From assembly GCA_017619255.1 (NCBI GenBank), contig JAFZSS010000024.1, positions 1 to 5,533 of the forward strand: a stretch of 5,533 bases of DNA, written 5' to 3'. How positions within the stretch are numbered: position 1 is the stretch's first letter; each line of letters opens with the position of its first letter. Of this stretch, positions 1-5,297 are shown piece by piece. A model generated the notes under the pieces. That model made no database searches and was not told the DNA's origin. It saw only the letters and a program-made list of their open reading frames with translations. The translations under genes and the position numbers were made by a program. This DNA is from Muribaculaceae bacterium. Its GTDB lineage: Bacteria > Bacteroidota > Bacteroidia > Bacteroidales > Muribaculaceae.

Positions 1-119
1 ACAACGTCATCACCGCAGCCGACCATGTTGTGCGCATCCCCATGCATCACGGCGTGGATTCGCTTAACGTCGCCGCAGCATCGGCAGTCGCCTTCTGGGA
101 ACTGCGCAAGACACGATAA
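1..119 (+). CDS. TrmH/SpoU-family RNA 2'-O-methyltransferase, C-terminal end (5' truncated)
   Basis: Only the last 38 residues are in the window; the first whole codon is at position 3 and the TAA stop at 117-119. The visible tail contains IPMHHGVDSLNVAAASAVAF followed by WELRKTR. This is the conserved last motif of SPOUT-class SpoU/TrmH enzymes (the SLNVxxAxA segment), which forms part of the trefoil knot that binds S-adenosylmethionine. Family members methylate the 2'-hydroxyl of a ribose in tRNA or rRNA in the cytoplasm. The protein ends only about 16 residues after the SLN motif, so it has no long C-terminal extension. The tail alone cannot tell whether the target is tRNA Gm18, 23S rRNA or another RNA, so no symbol is given. 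The next gene starts 15 nt downstream on the same strand, suggesting co-transcription. The family call is firm; substrate is unknown. Confidence 0.88.
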   Translation, partial: NVITAADHVVRIPMHHGVDSLNVAAASAVAFWELRKTR

Positions 120-134
120 CAACCAAAACGATAT

Positions 135-1118
135 ATGACAATGAAAAAGCCGACCGACAAACCGAATCAACCGACCGAGAAAACGGAAAAGCGTGCAGCA
201 GATGTGCAAAAGCCGACTGCCAAAGAGCAAAAGCCTGTAGCAGAGGTGCAAGAGCAGACCGAAGAGACGAAAGAACCTTCCAAAGGATTCAAATGGCATC
301 GTAAGATACGCGCCTGGGTCAGGGAGTCACAATTCCTGGCCACTACCCTGTCGATTATCCTGACCTTTGGCACGACAGGCATTGTTGAGCATTGCCAGCG
401 CATCAAGGACCGCAAGCTCTCGGCCATGATGGTGATGGGCAATATTGAGACTTTCTCACGCAAGGTGGACGACATGGCCCAGAGCATGGCTCGCCGCGAT
501 TCCATCGGCACCTGGATGCTGAGCCTGCCACAGGATTCGCTTGACCTGATTCCCGCCAGCGAGATGGTAGACCTTATCAATGAGGTCATTGCGGGTATTG
601 ATTTCCTCACCCACGACAAGACTGCCGAGAGCATCTTCAGCAGCAACATCGAGACCTGGAAAAACATGCAGAAGTTCCAATTCATCGACAATGTGGGCAA
701 CTGTTTCTCAGAAATGAACGCCGATGAGAATTACTGGAAAGAATGGGTCGAAGGCTTTGAGCAAGCCGTGAACGATGTGCTGGAGCATCCCGAACAACAT
801 TCCGGCGAACGCACTTGTACGAAGCTCCTGCGCAATACCGTGTTCAGGCAAAAAATCGAGAGTTTCCATGTCAGGCAGTATTGGCTGGAATATATCGCTG
901 CCAAGTACAGGTACCTCAACCAGAGGAGCGCGAAAATGATGGACATCGATTACAAAGATGTCGAGGCATTTGCCGATGAACGGCTGAATGAAGTTGACAT
1001 CAATGATGTCGAACCCGTTCAATCTGACTACCGCAAGGCTCCGCTCAATGCCGACAGCCTGACCACTTTGCGCCCCGTCAAACTGCGCATCGACAGTGTC
1101 ATCCACGGCAAGAAGTAA
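135..1118 (+). CDS. Unrecognised single-pass membrane protein with charged N-terminal tail (327 aa)
   Basis: I do not recognise this family. Residues 1-50 are low-complexity and rich in K, E, Q, P and T, with repeated KPT/QKP/EKT-like pieces, so probably disordered. A basic stretch (KWHRKIRAWVR, about 54-63) precedes one hydrophobic segment at about 67-84 (FLATTLSIILTFGTTGIV), followed by a basic HCQRIKDRK. The remaining roughly 240 residues look mostly helical, soluble and rich in aromatic residues (for example YWKEWVEGFEQ near 200-210). There is no signal peptidase site, lipobox or enzyme motif that I can see. Basic residues flank the membrane segment on both sides, so topology is uncertain. 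Start: ATG at 135 with an A-rich leader and no clear Shine-Dalgarno; the ATG at 141 (residue 3) is equally possible. It lies 15 nt after the RNA methyltransferase gene, so is probably its operon partner, and is followed by a strong hairpin. The long reading frame and operon position make a real gene very likely. Confidence 0.85.
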   Translation: MTMKKPTDKPNQPTEKTEKRAADVQKPTAKEQKPVAEVQEQTEETKEPSKGFKWHRKIRAWVRESQFLATTLSIILTFGTTGIVEHCQRIKDRKLSAMMVMGNIETFSRKVDDMAQSMARRDSIGTWMLSLPQDSLDLIPASEMVDLINEVIAGIDFLTHDKTAESIFSSNIETWKNMQKFQFIDNVGNCFSEMNADENYWKEWVEGFEQAVNDVLEHPEQHSGERTCTKLLRNTVFRQKIESFHVRQYWLEYIAAKYRYLNQRSAKMMDIDYKDVEAFADERLNEVDINDVEPVQSDYRKAPLNADSLTTLRPVKLRIDSVIHGKK

Positions 1119-1139
1119 CACCACCCACATGATACACGA

Positions 1140-1172
1140 CCGCGGGCGAACAATGATTCTGTTCGTCCGCGG
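1140..1172. terminator. Hairpin terminator between convergent genes
   Basis: Arms 1140-1152 (CCGCGGGCGAACA) and 1160-1172 (TGTTCGTCCGCGG) pair over 13 bp with a single G-T wobble (1146/1166), enclosing a 7-nt loop. On the plus strand it is followed by a T-rich run (CGTTGTTTCTGTT, 1173-1185), so it best fits an intrinsic terminator for the 135-1118 gene. It starts 21 nt after that stop codon. It also lies 25 nt beyond the mgtE stop on the minus strand, where the following bases are less T-rich, so a shared bidirectional role is plausible but weaker for mgtE. Confidence 0.8.
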
Positions 1173-1197
1173 CGTTGTTTCTGTTATGTCCAGCATG

Positions 1198-2592
1198 CTA
1201 ACCCATCCAGGAGGAGAAGGCATTGATGAGCCAGCCGCTAATGGCCATGTAGATGGTGATGCCCACTATATCGTTGGTCACCGTGACGAAGGGGCCTGTC
1301 GCGATGGCAGGGTCAATCTTCAACCTTTCAAGCACCAAGGGCACCACCGTGCCGAACAGTGAGGCAAACATCACCACCAGGAACAGCGAGGCCGTCACCG
1401 CGGCGGCAGCGATATAGGACTTGTGAGGATTGGCATCCACGGGGAAGAAATAGGTGTACAAAAAGATGAGCAGACCCATCACCAATGCATTGATGAGTGC
1501 CGTGCTGAACTCCTTGAACAAGTGCTTGCCCACATGCTTGATGTCCAGACTGCCATTGGCCAGACCCTGCACGACGATAGCGCTCGACTGGGTGCCCACA
1601 TTACCGCCCGTACCGCCAATCAGCGGGATGAACAATGCCAGGCCGGGCAGGATGCGCAACAGGGCTTCATCGCCCTCGCCGCCGTCCAGAATCATGGCGT
1701 TGATGATACCGCCCACCAGACCGATGAGCAGCCACGGCAGACGGGCGCGCACCTGACGGAAGACATTGTCGTCGGTCTCGATGTCGCCCCAGATACCTGA
1801 TGCCAACTGGTAGTCATCCTCTCCCTGCTCACGCACGCGGTCGATGATGTCGTCAACGGTGATGCGGCCCACCAGGCGGCCGATGCTGTCCACGACAGGC
1901 ATCGCCACAAGGTCATATTTCTCGAAGTCGAGGGCAACATCCTCGATATGGGTGTCGGTGCGCACGCTCAACGGGTCGGGCTCCATCACATGCTTGATCT
2001 TGGAGGCCGACGGGTTAGTGATGGTCGTCTTCAGGGGGAAGATGCCCTTCAGGCGGTTGTCATCGTCAACGACATAGATATTGTAAATCTCGTCAAGGTC
2101 CTCGGCTTGCTGGCGCATCGCTTTGATGCAGTCGGGCATCGACATGTTCTCGTTGACGACAATCATCTCGGTGGACATGTAACCACCGGCGGTGTCCTCG
2201 TCATATTGCAGCAGGTCCACGATGTCGCCAGCCTGCTCCACATCGTCGATGTGGCTGATAACATCCTCACGGTCCTCCTCGTCGAGCTCCTGGATCACAT
2301 CGACAGCATCGTCGGCATCCATCTGCTCCACTTGCTTGGCGATTTCCTCGTTGGGCATCAACTCCATCAGGTCATGACGCTGTGTCTCGTCGAGCTCGAC
2401 CAGCACATCGGCCGCCGTCTCGTCATCGAGCAACAGCATGATGAACAGAGCCTCCTCATCGCTGAGGTCACCCACCAACTCGGCGATGTCGGCAGGGTGC
2501 AGGTCTTGTATTTGGGCTCTCACCTGTTCCTCATCCTTGCTGTCGATGAGGTCATTCAGGCGATGCAGATATTCTTCGGTAAATTCTTTCAT
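1198..2592 (-). CDS. mgtE: MgtE-type magnesium channel/transporter (464 aa)
   Basis: MgtE imports Mg2+ across the inner membrane as a dimeric, Mg2+-gated channel. The family's domain order is visible: an acidic MgtE N domain (about residues 30-130, many DD/DE pairs that in this family bind regulatory Mg2+), two CBS domains (about 137-197 with EDTAGGYMSTE at the entry, and 199-257 ending GRITVDDIIDRV), then the pore domain with five likely membrane segments (about 285-303, 314-345, 362-385, 392-420, 430-460). The pore signature FIPLIGGTGGNVGTQSSA (321-338) and IDPAIATGPFVTVTNDIVG (426-444) are intact; Asp441 probably corresponds to the pore aspartate of Thermus MgtE. Length is typical for the family. 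The ATG is preceded by AGGAG at a 9-nt spacing. It lies 19 nt after the rsmA stop, so is probably translated from an rsmA-mgtE message. I see no M-box-like leader in that short gap; family regulation is mainly by Mg2+ gating of the protein. Confidence 0.97.
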   Translation of the reverse strand: MKEFTEEYLHRLNDLIDSKDEEQVRAQIQDLHPADIAELVGDLSDEEALFIMLLLDDETAADVLVELDETQRHDLMELMPNEEIAKQVEQMDADDAVDVIQELDEEDREDVISHIDDVEQAGDIVDLLQYDEDTAGGYMSTEMIVVNENMSMPDCIKAMRQQAEDLDEIYNIYVVDDDNRLKGIFPLKTTITNPSASKIKHVMEPDPLSVRTDTHIEDVALDFEKYDLVAMPVVDSIGRLVGRITVDDIIDRVREQGEDDYQLASGIWGDIETDDNVFRQVRARLPWLLIGLVGGIINAMILDGGEGDEALLRILPGLALFIPLIGGTGGNVGTQSSAIVVQGLANGSLDIKHVGKHLFKEFSTALINALVMGLLIFLYTYFFPVDANPHKSYIAAAAVTASLFLVVMFASLFGTVVPLVLERLKIDPAIATGPFVTVTNDIVGITIYMAISGWLINAFSSWMG

Positions 2593-2621
2593 TGTTCTTT
2601 ACTCCTAACTTCTAACTAATA
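2593..2621 (-). repeat. Short stop-triplet heptad array in the rsmA-mgtE gap
   Basis: Read on the minus strand from 2621, the sequence divides into 7-nt units TATTAGT, TAGAAGT (2614-2608), TAGGAGT (2607-2601) and TAAAGAA (2600-2594), then one base and the mgtE ATG. The TAG of the second unit is the rsmA stop codon. The next TAG and TAA lie 7 and 14 nt later, so all three forward frames are closed before mgtE. The same unit type occurs at 4578-4668 and 5265-5292, which is what makes this short array credible. Confidence 0.65.
2602..2606 (-). promoter_or_regulatory. Ribosome-binding site of mgtE inside a repeat unit
   Basis: The minus strand reads AGGAG here, with 9 nt (GTAAAGAAC) before the mgtE ATG at 2592. 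It supports the chosen mgtE start. It is unusual for this window, where the other starts have A-rich leaders without AGGAG, and it lies within the TAGGAGT repeat unit, so repeat and initiation signal coincide. Confidence 0.65.
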
Positions 2622-3391
2622 GAACTTGCTAGTCTCGTCAAGGCGATGAAATCGGCCACGCTCAATTGCTCGGGGCGTTGTCGGAACACATCGCGCTCCA
2701 TCAACTCCGGCTTGGCGTTGAATATCTGCTTCAAGGAGCTGCGCAGCATCTTGCGACGCTGACCGAACGATAGTTTTACAATCTGCTTGAAAAGGCGCTC
2801 ATCGACCCCCAGGTCAGTAACATCGTTGCGCGTGAGGCGGATGACACCGCTCTTGACCTTGGGCGGCGGATTGAAGACATGCTCATCTACGGTGAACAGG
2901 TATTCAATGTCATACCAAGCCTGCAGCAACACCGACAGGATGCCGTAGGCCTTGCTGCCCGGCGGCTCGGCGATGCGCTGCGCCACCTCGCGCTGCAGCA
3001 TGCCGCTGCAACAAACCACCTGGTCGCGGTAGTCCAGCACCTTGAAGAAAATCTGGGTCGAAATGTTGTAAGGGTAGTTGCCGATGACGCAGAACGGCTG
3101 GTCACCGTATAACTGGTGGAGGTCCATTTTCAGGAAGTCCTCGCCGATGATACGGCCATGCAATTGCGGGAAAGCAGCCTCCAGGTAGTCCACGCTCTCG
3201 GCGTCAAGTTCCACCACAGTGAGGTCCAGCCCCATGTCAAGCAAGTACTGAGTGAGCACACCCATGCCTGGCCCGACCTCCAGCACCGGCAGATGCTTGA
3301 AATCGTCCAGCGTGTGGGCGATGCGTTCGGCAATCGACAAATCCGTCAAGAAATGCTGCCCCAGTGACTTTTTTGCTCTAACTTTCCGCAT
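2612..3391 (-). CDS. rsmA: 16S rRNA (adenine1518/1519-N6)-dimethyltransferase RsmA/KsgA (259 aa)
   Basis: RsmA dimethylates two adjacent adenines in the helix 45 loop of 16S rRNA late in 30S assembly, using S-adenosylmethionine. All family motifs are present (numbered from the chosen ATG): KKSLGQHFL near residues 8-15, SAM-binding motif I VLEVGPGMG (36-44), acidic motif II VVELDAE (59-65), catalytic motif IV IGNYPYNIS (103-111, the NYPY form rather than the NLPY of E. coli), FNPPPKVKSGVIRL (173-186) and FGQRRKMLRSSLK (209-221). Start choice: the frame can be opened upstream only by a TTG at 3422-3424, adding 11 residues. The ATG at 3389-3391 gives MRKVRAKKSLGQHFL, the usual N-terminus of this family, so I prefer it. 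A TAnnTTTG element lies upstream at 3445-3452. mgtE follows after 19 nt. Nothing is missing or truncated. Confidence 0.97.
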   Translation of the reverse strand: MRKVRAKKSLGQHFLTDLSIAERIAHTLDDFKHLPVLEVGPGMGVLTQYLLDMGLDLTVVELDAESVDYLEAAFPQLHGRIIGEDFLKMDLHQLYGDQPFCVIGNYPYNISTQIFFKVLDYRDQVVCCSGMLQREVAQRIAEPPGSKAYGILSVLLQAWYDIEYLFTVDEHVFNPPPKVKSGVIRLTRNDVTDLGVDERLFKQIVKLSFGQRRKMLRSSLKQIFNAKPELMERDVFRQRPEQLSVADFIALTRLASSIS

Positions 3392-3408
3392 GTTTGCTCT
3401 TTTATTGT

Positions 3409-3416
3409 TAACTTTG
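3409..3416 (+). promoter_or_regulatory. Candidate Bacteroidetes promoter -7 element for the flippase-like gene
   Basis: TAACTTTG matches the Bacteroidetes primary-sigma -7 consensus TAnnTTTG exactly. Transcription would begin near 3423, leaving a leader of roughly 90 nt before the GTG at 3516. No TTTG is found at the usual -33 spacing (the nearest, 3393-3396, is too close), so this is a moderate prediction. Confidence 0.45.
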
Positions 3417-3444
3417 CAGTTCAAACGCGTCGGCTTGCGTTGTG

Positions 3445-3452
3445 CAAAGGTA
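3445..3452 (-). promoter_or_regulatory. Candidate Bacteroidetes promoter -7 element for rsmA-mgtE
   Basis: The minus strand reads TACCTTTG, an exact match to TAnnTTTG. Transcription would start near 3438, about 47 nt before the preferred rsmA ATG, and it is the only exact match I see upstream of rsmA on this strand. No good -33 TTTG is visible upstream. Confidence 0.5.
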
Positions 3453-3515
3453 ACCTTTTTTTGCCGTTTTGCAGCATCCCGTAGCGCTTTTTAACTCAAC
3501 ATTAAACCAAAAACA

Positions 3516-4568
3516 GTGAAAAAAGCCATCTCATACCTCATCAAATACGGCATTCCCCTCGTCATCGGCGTGGGGCTGATGTATTTCCTGTACAAAAATG
3601 TGGATGTTACCACAATGATGCAGACTCTCCAGACCGATGTTGATTACTGGTGGTTTATCCCCGTGGCCGTCGTGAGTATTCTCAGCCATGTTTTCAGGGC
3701 CATGCGGTGGCGCCTGCAGCTCAAGGCCATCGATGTCAAGCCCTCGTTCAGCGCCGTCTTGAACAGCATCTTCGGCACCTATGCCGTCAACCTGGTCTTC
3801 CCGCGCTTGGGCGAGGTGTGGCGGTGCGGCTATATCGCCAACCGCCAGAAGGCGTCGGTCACTCAGGTCATGGGTTCGATGGTTGCCGACCGTCTCACCG
3901 ACACATTCACCGTGTTGTTGTTGACACTGGTCACCTTCCTGCTCGCACAGGCCGACTTCGCCAAATTCTTTGACGCCTATCCCCAGATGAAGGAGAATTT
4001 CCTCAACATCGCCAGTGACGGGCGCATCTGGTTTGGCACAGCAGTCGCCATCATCGCCATCGGCTGGCTCCTGGTCATGAAGACCGAGAACAAAATCATA
4101 AAAAAGATTCAACTCATGGCGCGCAACCTGTGGGAAGGCTTCGCTGCCATCACCCGCATGGACGGCAAGTGGTGGTTCCTGCTGCTCACCATCCTTATCT
4201 GGGGATGCTACTTCCTGCAGCTCTACCTCGCCTGCAAGGCATTCAACTTCACCTGCGGCTTGAGCGTGCTTGCCGTGCTCGTGATGTTTGTGCTCAGCAG
4301 CATCGGCATGGGCGTTCCCACAAACGGCGGACTGGGCTCCTGGCACTTGGCCATCATCTTCGGTCTCTCGCTCTATGGCGTCGGGGTGTTCTCGGCATCC
4401 AATCCCGACCCGCGCGCATCGGCTTTTGCCATGCTCGTGTGGGGCTTCCAGACGCTGCTGCTCATCGTGCTGGGCATCTACGCCTTCATCAGCATGGCGA
4501 TTGACCGCAAGCGCATCGAGAGCGGCAAAACCGTGGTTGACACCACCAACGACGAAATCAAACTGTAA
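3516..4568 (+). CDS. Flippase-like / lysylphosphatidylglycerol synthase TM-region family membrane protein (350 aa)
   Basis: The protein belongs to the UPF0104/YbhN-like family, which shares the transmembrane flippase domain of MprF but here lacks the soluble aminoacyl-phosphatidylglycerol synthase domain, so lysyl-lipid synthesis is not expected. Visible family motifs are HVFRAMRWRLQL (59-69), the polar VFPRLGEVWRCGYI (94-107) with its conserved P-R-x-G-E-x-x-R pattern, SMVADRLTDTFTVLLL (121-136), and a C-terminal glycine-rich GMGVPTNGGLGSWHLAI (264-280). About eight hydrophobic segments are seen (near 9-26, 45-62, 122-145, 171-188, 218-240, 247-268, 275-292, 303-327). Length is typical. The start is GTG at 3516 with an A-rich leader; an in-frame TAA at 3492-3494 blocks extension and MKKAISYLIKYG is a natural N-terminus. 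It is divergent from rsmA and probably co-transcribed with the gene at 4669. The transported lipid, if any, cannot be told from sequence. Confidence 0.9.
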   Translation: MKKAISYLIKYGIPLVIGVGLMYFLYKNVDVTTMMQTLQTDVDYWWFIPVAVVSILSHVFRAMRWRLQLKAIDVKPSFSAVLNSIFGTYAVNLVFPRLGEVWRCGYIANRQKASVTQVMGSMVADRLTDTFTVLLLTLVTFLLAQADFAKFFDAYPQMKENFLNIASDGRIWFGTAVAIIAIGWLLVMKTENKIIKKIQLMARNLWEGFAAITRMDGKWWFLLLTILIWGCYFLQLYLACKAFNFTCGLSVLAVLVMFVLSSIGMGVPTNGGLGSWHLAIIFGLSLYGVGVFSASNPDPRASAFAMLVWGFQTLLLIVLGIYAFISMAIDRKRIESGKTVVDTTNDEIKL

Positions 4569-4577
4569 CCAATATAA

Positions 4578-4668
4578 TAGCTCTTAGCTTTTAGCAATCA
4601 GCTTCTAGCAGATGCCTACCAGAAACTAACGACTAGGGACTAGGGACTAGAAACTAAAAACTGAAAAT
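4578..4668 (+). repeat. Array of 13 phased 7-nt stop-triplet repeats
   Basis: The intergenic DNA divides without slippage into thirteen 7-nt units from 4578 to 4668, and the next base is the A of the ATG of the following gene. The leading triplets in order are TAG, TAG, TAG, CAG, TAG, TGC, CAG, TAA, TAG, TAG, TAG, TAA, TGA: ten of thirteen are stop codons. Two units (4634-4640 and 4641-4647) are identical, TAGGGAC. The left units resemble TAGCTTT and the right ones TAGRRAC, grading into an A-rich leader (TAGAAAC at 4648, TAAAAAC at 4655). The array begins 9 nt after the stop of the flippase-like gene. Its units resemble those at 2593-2621 and 5265-5292. Confidence 0.75.
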
Positions 4669-5199
4669 ATGGACGACAATTTTGACGACTATTTCACCGA
4701 CGAACATGTCCCTGAGGAGCAACCGCAAGTGCACCAGGAGACAGAGCAGGAACGGGAAGAACGCGAAATCAAGGAAGCTACCATTGAGCGCCGCGGCAAC
4801 TCCATCAAGCTGCTGCTCGTGCTTGTCATCGCCGCTATGGCCTTTTTCCTGGGATGGTGGATGTGGCAATACTATTTCCGCCCCTACCGCGTCAGCCAAG
4901 AGAAAGGATGGATCATGAAAGTGAGCAACGAGGGCACCGTGTTTAAGACTTACGAGGGCGAAATGATCAGTGAGAGCTATGTCGAGGACACGCTGTTGGC
5001 AATGAAGAGCGATTTCGCCTTCTCCATCCCCACCGACAGCCTCGCCCGCGATGCCATGCGATGGGCCGCCGACGGCAAGCGTGTCGTCCTCACCTACGAC
5101 GAGTACAAGGGCAAGGTGCTCTGGCGCGGAGACTCCAAGCGCGTTGTCACCAGCATCGAACCCGACACCAATCTCATCAAGACCAACCCATACAAGTAA
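4669..5199 (+). CDS. Small membrane-anchored protein of a Bacteroidetes family, function unknown (176 aa)
   Basis: Residues 1-44 are strongly acidic and charged (DDNFDDYFTDEHVPEEQPQ, then an E/R-rich, possibly coiled stretch). One membrane segment follows at about 46-69 (IKLLLVLVIAAMAFFLGWWM onward), preceded by ERRGN, which suggests the acidic tail is cytoplasmic and residues 70-176 are periplasmic. The outer domain has a pattern I recall from short Bacteroidetes proteins: KGWIMKVSNEGTVFKTYEGE (79-98), FAFSIPTDS (116-124), and GKRVVLTYDEYKGKVLWRGDS (136-156), probably a small beta-rich fold. Relatives are, to my memory, sometimes labelled 6-phosphogluconate dehydrogenase; nothing here supports that, as there is no Rossmann nucleotide-binding motif and the protein is far too short. 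The long acidic tail may distinguish this version. The start is ATG at 4669, exactly at the end of the repeat array, with an A-rich leader. It probably shares a message with the flippase-like gene. Confidence 0.85.
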   Translation: MDDNFDDYFTDEHVPEEQPQVHQETEQEREEREIKEATIERRGNSIKLLLVLVIAAMAFFLGWWMWQYYFRPYRVSQEKGWIMKVSNEGTVFKTYEGEMISESYVEDTLLAMKSDFAFSIPTDSLARDAMRWAADGKRVVLTYDEYKGKVLWRGDSKRVVTSIEPDTNLIKTNPYK

Positions 5200-5216
5200 G
5201 ACACCCACCGCCTTCA

Positions 5217-5243
5217 TTTTAACCATGCGCAGCACGGTTAAAA
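5217..5243. repeat. Small hairpin downstream of the 4669-5199 gene
   Basis: Arms TTTTAACC (5217-5224) and GGTTAAAA (5236-5243) pair over 8 bp. On the minus strand the stem continues through a G-U pair and two more pairs to 11 bp around a 5-nt loop, while on the plus strand an A-C mismatch interrupts it. Neither side is followed by a T run, so it is not a canonical terminator by itself. It abuts the stronger hairpin at 5244-5277 and may compete with or extend it. Confidence 0.45.
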
Positions 5244-5277
5244 AGGAGTGAGGAAGCCCAAACAACTCCTCACTCCT
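5240..5277 (-). terminator. Intrinsic terminator of the dockerin-bearing gene, built from repeat units
   Basis: AGGAGTGAGGA at 5244-5254 and its exact reverse complement TCCTCACTCCT at 5267-5277 form an 11-bp stem with a 12-nt loop. On the minus strand the stem is followed at once by TTTT (5243-5240), giving five T in a row with the last stem base, as in an intrinsic terminator. It begins 20 nt after the stop of the minus-strand gene. On the plus strand the stem is followed by a mixed A/T/C run, so it could also stop transcripts of the 4669-5199 gene. One arm lies in the heptad repeats. Confidence 0.7.
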
Positions 5278-5292
5278 AATTCCTAATTCCTA
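5265..5292 (-). repeat. Heptad array after the dockerin-bearing gene
   Basis: On the minus strand the units are TAGGAAT (5292-5286), TAGGAAT (5285-5279), TAGGAGT (5278-5272) and GAGGAGT (5271-5265), starting five bases after the TAA stop at 5300-5298. The three TAG triplets fall in three different frames. TAGGAGT is identical to the unit in the rsmA-mgtE gap. Confidence 0.7.
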
Positions 5293-5297
5293 ATTGA

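Larger units (their letters stand above)
3407..3454. repeat. Inverted repeat holding two facing promoter elements
   Basis: The left arm 3407-3418 (GTTAACTTTGCA) and right arm 3443-3454 (TGCAAAGGTAAC) are reverse complements at 11 of 12 positions, separated by 24 nt. Each arm contains a perfect TAnnTTTG on the strand pointing into the spacer. It could be an operator for a dimeric regulator, a shared promoter architecture, or chance similarity imposed by two copies of the same promoter consensus. The match extends beyond the 8-bp consensus by 2 bp on each side (GT before, CA after). Confidence 0.6.

Noticed and set aside
708..1223. A 171-codon minus-strand frame overlapping the 135-1118 gene and running across the hairpin into the mgtE end
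   Set aside because: It would read through the terminator hairpin, has no recognisable motif and no supporting leader; the plus-strand frame is longer and fits the operon.
2593..2611. Magnesium riboswitch (M-box) before mgtE
   Set aside because: The gap to rsmA is only 19 nt, far too short, and nothing structured is visible there.
1948..2619. A 223-codon plus-strand frame opposite mgtE
   Set aside because: Antisense to the conserved MgtE N and CBS domains; the V/L/H/D-rich composition is what the reverse of acidic MgtE codons gives.
3392..3424. TTG start adding 11 residues to RsmA
   Set aside because: The added residues (MNCKVNNKRAN) are not part of the family, and the downstream ATG gives the usual short N-terminus before KKSLGQHFL.
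3531..4346. A 271-codon open frame on the minus strand opposite the flippase-like gene
   Set aside because: It lies wholly within a gene with clear family motifs, and its translation is rich in D, E, G, H and Q with no domain; it is an antisense shadow of GC-biased codons.
4573..4578. TATAAT just upstream of the heptad array, resembling a sigma-70 -10 box
   Set aside because: The Bacteroidetes primary sigma factor uses TAnnTTTG rather than TATAAT, there is no -35 box, and A/T-rich intergenic DNA gives this hexamer easily.
4585..4592. TAGCTTTT inside the array as a promoter -7 element for the small membrane protein gene
   Set aside because: It misses the final G of TAnnTTTG, has no -33 element, and the sequence is explained by the repeat; left as a remote possibility.
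4634..4650. Repeated TAGGGAC as a G-quadruplex or CRISPR-like repeat
   Set aside because: Only two GGG runs exist, too few for a quadruplex, and there are no spacers or long direct repeats.
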